Part shown: piece after piece, positions 17,816 to 19,253 of the stretch
Layout of the letters: each line of letters starts with the position of its first letter
How positions within the stretch are numbered: position 1 is the first letter of the stretch
Translations under genes and position numbers: made by a program
Source: Monoraphidium neglectum
Taxonomy: Eukaryota > Chlorophyta > Chlorophyceae > Sphaeropleales > Selenastraceae
Direction: 5' to 3'
Assembly (NCBI RefSeq): GCF_000611645.1
Contig: NW_014012822.1
Span: 1 to 19,253 of the forward strand
Length of the DNA: 19,253 nt
Notes under the pieces: model-generated
Told to the model about the DNA's origin: nothing
What the model saw: only the letters and a program-made list of their open reading frames with translations
The model's database searches: none

Positions 17816-19253
17816 TCAGTCCTCAAACAGCACGGTCTTGTTGTCGTGGACGAGCACGCGGTCCTGCGCACGCAAGAGGTAGAGTGGGTGGGTTGCGGAG
17901 GACAGAGTGGGTGGGTGAGGGACGGCGGGGGTGAGGGAGAACCAGCATGCGGCGGGGAGGCGCGTGGCGCCTGCCGCGTGCTGTAGTAATCCACGCTGCT
18001 GCGGCCAGAGCCAGGGCCAGGCCCAGACCAAAGGGCCAGTGCCAGGGCCGCAGCGCCGGGTGTCACAAGGGCGGCGCGCGGAGCCAGGAACACCCGCGGC
18101 CGCCCCTCTGGCGCGTGCGCGCGGCGGCGCGTGCGCGGGCGCACCTGCAGGTGCCACCGCACCGCCCTGGCCAGGACCAGCCGCTCCAGGTCCTTCCCCT
18201 TGCGCACCTTGGGGCGTGGGGGCGGGGGGTTGGGTGGAGGGTTCCAAGGTTCAGTGTTTACGGGGGGCAGGTTTGGGGGGGAGGTGAAAACTGTTTTTTT
18301 GGGGGAGGGGGGTGAAGGGTACGAGAAGGGGAGACACAAGGGAGCAGGTGCCATGTGGCAGGCGGCGCGCGAGGTGCAGAGGTGTGGGGGTGAGGCAGAG
18401 CGTTCTGAGCTGAGGGGGGTTCGAACTTTCGAACGTTGACCATTATATGGGGCGACAGCCAGCAGCCCGCAGCGCACACACAATCCGGCCGCGCCATCTG
18501 ATGCCAGCACTAAGCACAGCCACGGTCTGCAGGCAGCAGGGTCCAACCAGCAGTCGGCCCGGGCAAGGGCACACAGGGGCGGGGGCGGACGCGGCCGCCC
18601 CTGTGGCTGCGGCGCACCATGTCTGCGGGGGTGTCCCTGTGCGTGATGCGCGTGATGTCCTGCTCGATGATCGGGCCTGGCAGGCGGGGGCGATGTGGAT
18701 GGGGGCCGGATGGCGGCGCCGCGGTGTTGAGGTGAGAGTGACCCCGTGTGCGGAGAGGCTGACCAGCAACAAATTGGCTGCAAGAGAGCGCCCAGCGTGT
18801 AGATCCCACCTCAAGTGCGCGTCCCCAGCACGCACGCACAGCAGGCATGGCCAGCTAGCACCGACGTGGCGCACGAGGACGACTGCACGCGCGCCCACCC
18901 ACCACGCCCCTGCGCAGAGCTCAAGCACCGACCCCACGCGCCACGCCCACCACACCCGGCAAGGCCAGCACACCCAGCACACCCAGCACGCTTGGCGCGC
19001 CCAGCATGCCCAACATGCCCAGCATGCGCGGCACGCCCAGTGTGCCCAGCCCACACCGCACGCCCAACACGCCCAGCGCGCCCAGCGCGCCCAGCGCGCA
19101 CCCGCGTCGAGCTCGCTGGTGGCGTAGTGTGCCGTGGCGCCGATGATCTTGACGCCGCGCTCGTGGGCGCGGTGGTAGGGGCGGGCGCCCTCGAAGGCCG
19201 GCAGGAAGGAGTGGTGGATGTTGATGGTGCGGCGCCAGTTGGCGGTGCAGAAC
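17816..19253 (-). CDS. PURU: formyltetrahydrofolate deformylase (PurU-type), 3' part
   Basis: The last four exons are visible: 19253-19102, 18676-18618, 18207-18145 and 17863-17816, about 106 residues, with junctions in phase. The enzyme hydrolyses 10-formyl-tetrahydrofolate to formate and tetrahydrofolate; plant homologues are mitochondrial and protect photorespiratory folate balance. Visible motifs of the PurN/PurU formyltransferase fold are [19 protein letters not shown], the conserved [14 protein letters not shown] with the catalytic Asp, and [10 protein letters not shown]. The C-terminal helix ([19 protein letters not shown]) follows, then the end [15 protein letters not shown]. This follows the bacterial PurU C-terminus closely. 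The N-terminal ACT domain and any transit peptide lie beyond the window. The acceptor of the 18145-18207 exon ends AAG rather than the usual CAG. The 425-base intron after the first visible exon holds a 9-bp tandem array. Confidence 0.9.
18213..18312 (+). repeat. G-run-rich tract in a PURU intron
   Basis: Runs of three to seven G are closely spaced (GGGGGCGGGGGGTTGGG, then GGGGGGAGG, TTTTTTTGGGGGAGGGGGG). On the transcribed minus-strand sense this is a C/T-rich tract upstream of the acceptor at 18208. The plus strand could form G-quadruplexes. Confidence 0.6.
18969..19100. repeat. 9-bp minisatellite in a PURU intron
   Basis: About 14-15 imperfect units of CRCGCCCAG (CACACCCAG, CACGCTTGG, CGCGCCCAG, CATGCCCAA and so on) on the plus strand. 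The array ends at the 5' splice site of the intron (gt at 19101-19100 on the minus strand). Confidence 0.85.

Noticed and set aside
18969..19100. CRISPR-like array
   Set aside because: The 9-bp units are directly adjacent and have no spacers, and they lie in an intron of a eukaryotic gene: a minisatellite.

Overview
The window looks like nuclear DNA of a chlorophyte green alga of the Chlamydomonas/Volvox (chlamydomonadalean) type. This rests on the sequence alone: GC-rich coding DNA, many short introns (5' ends GTGAGT/GTGCGC, 3' ends mostly GCAG), TGTAA poly(A) signals after several stop codons, CAG/Gln and Ala/Gly runs, and protein families typical of these algae. No prokaryotic operon, CRISPR array or intact transposon was seen. 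All gene models are hand-spliced; they are supported by splice-phase agreement and family homology, not by transcripts.

Layout, left to right. (1) 3-230 (+): 3' end of a gene with an RG-rich then acidic Ser-rich C-terminus, with its 3'UTR. (2) 508-789 (-): a doubtful poly-Gln N-terminal exon. (3) About 1352-2111: three copies of a ~100-bp dispersed repeat, one inverted relative to the other two. (4) 2240-4458 (+): four-exon gene for a secreted, Ala-rich coiled-coil protein ending in an endostatin/collagen-NC10-like domain of the C-type-lectin fold. (5) 5521-8901 (+): ten-exon membrane-anchored prolyl 4-hydroxylase with a 16-Gln tract in its stem. (6) 9630-13198 (-): eight-exon CELF/CUG-BP-type RNA-binding protein (RRM1-RRM2, Met/Gly/Gln-rich linker, RRM3), the family of subunit C3 of the Chlamydomonas clock regulator CHLAMY1. 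(7) 13744-16724 (-): an unrecognised Ala-rich gene and a possible tail-anchor exon. (8) 17816-19253 (-): 3' part of a formyltetrahydrofolate deformylase gene (PURU), probably organellar.

The genes do not form a pathway. The one suggestive pair is the secreted endostatin-like protein beside the ER/Golgi prolyl 4-hydroxylase, on the same strand; both probably act in or on extracellular-matrix or cell-wall proteins. The most unusual features are the endostatin-like domain in an alga and the Met-rich linker of the RNA-binding protein. That linker is built partly from two small in-frame exons (36 and 54 nt) that look duplicated.
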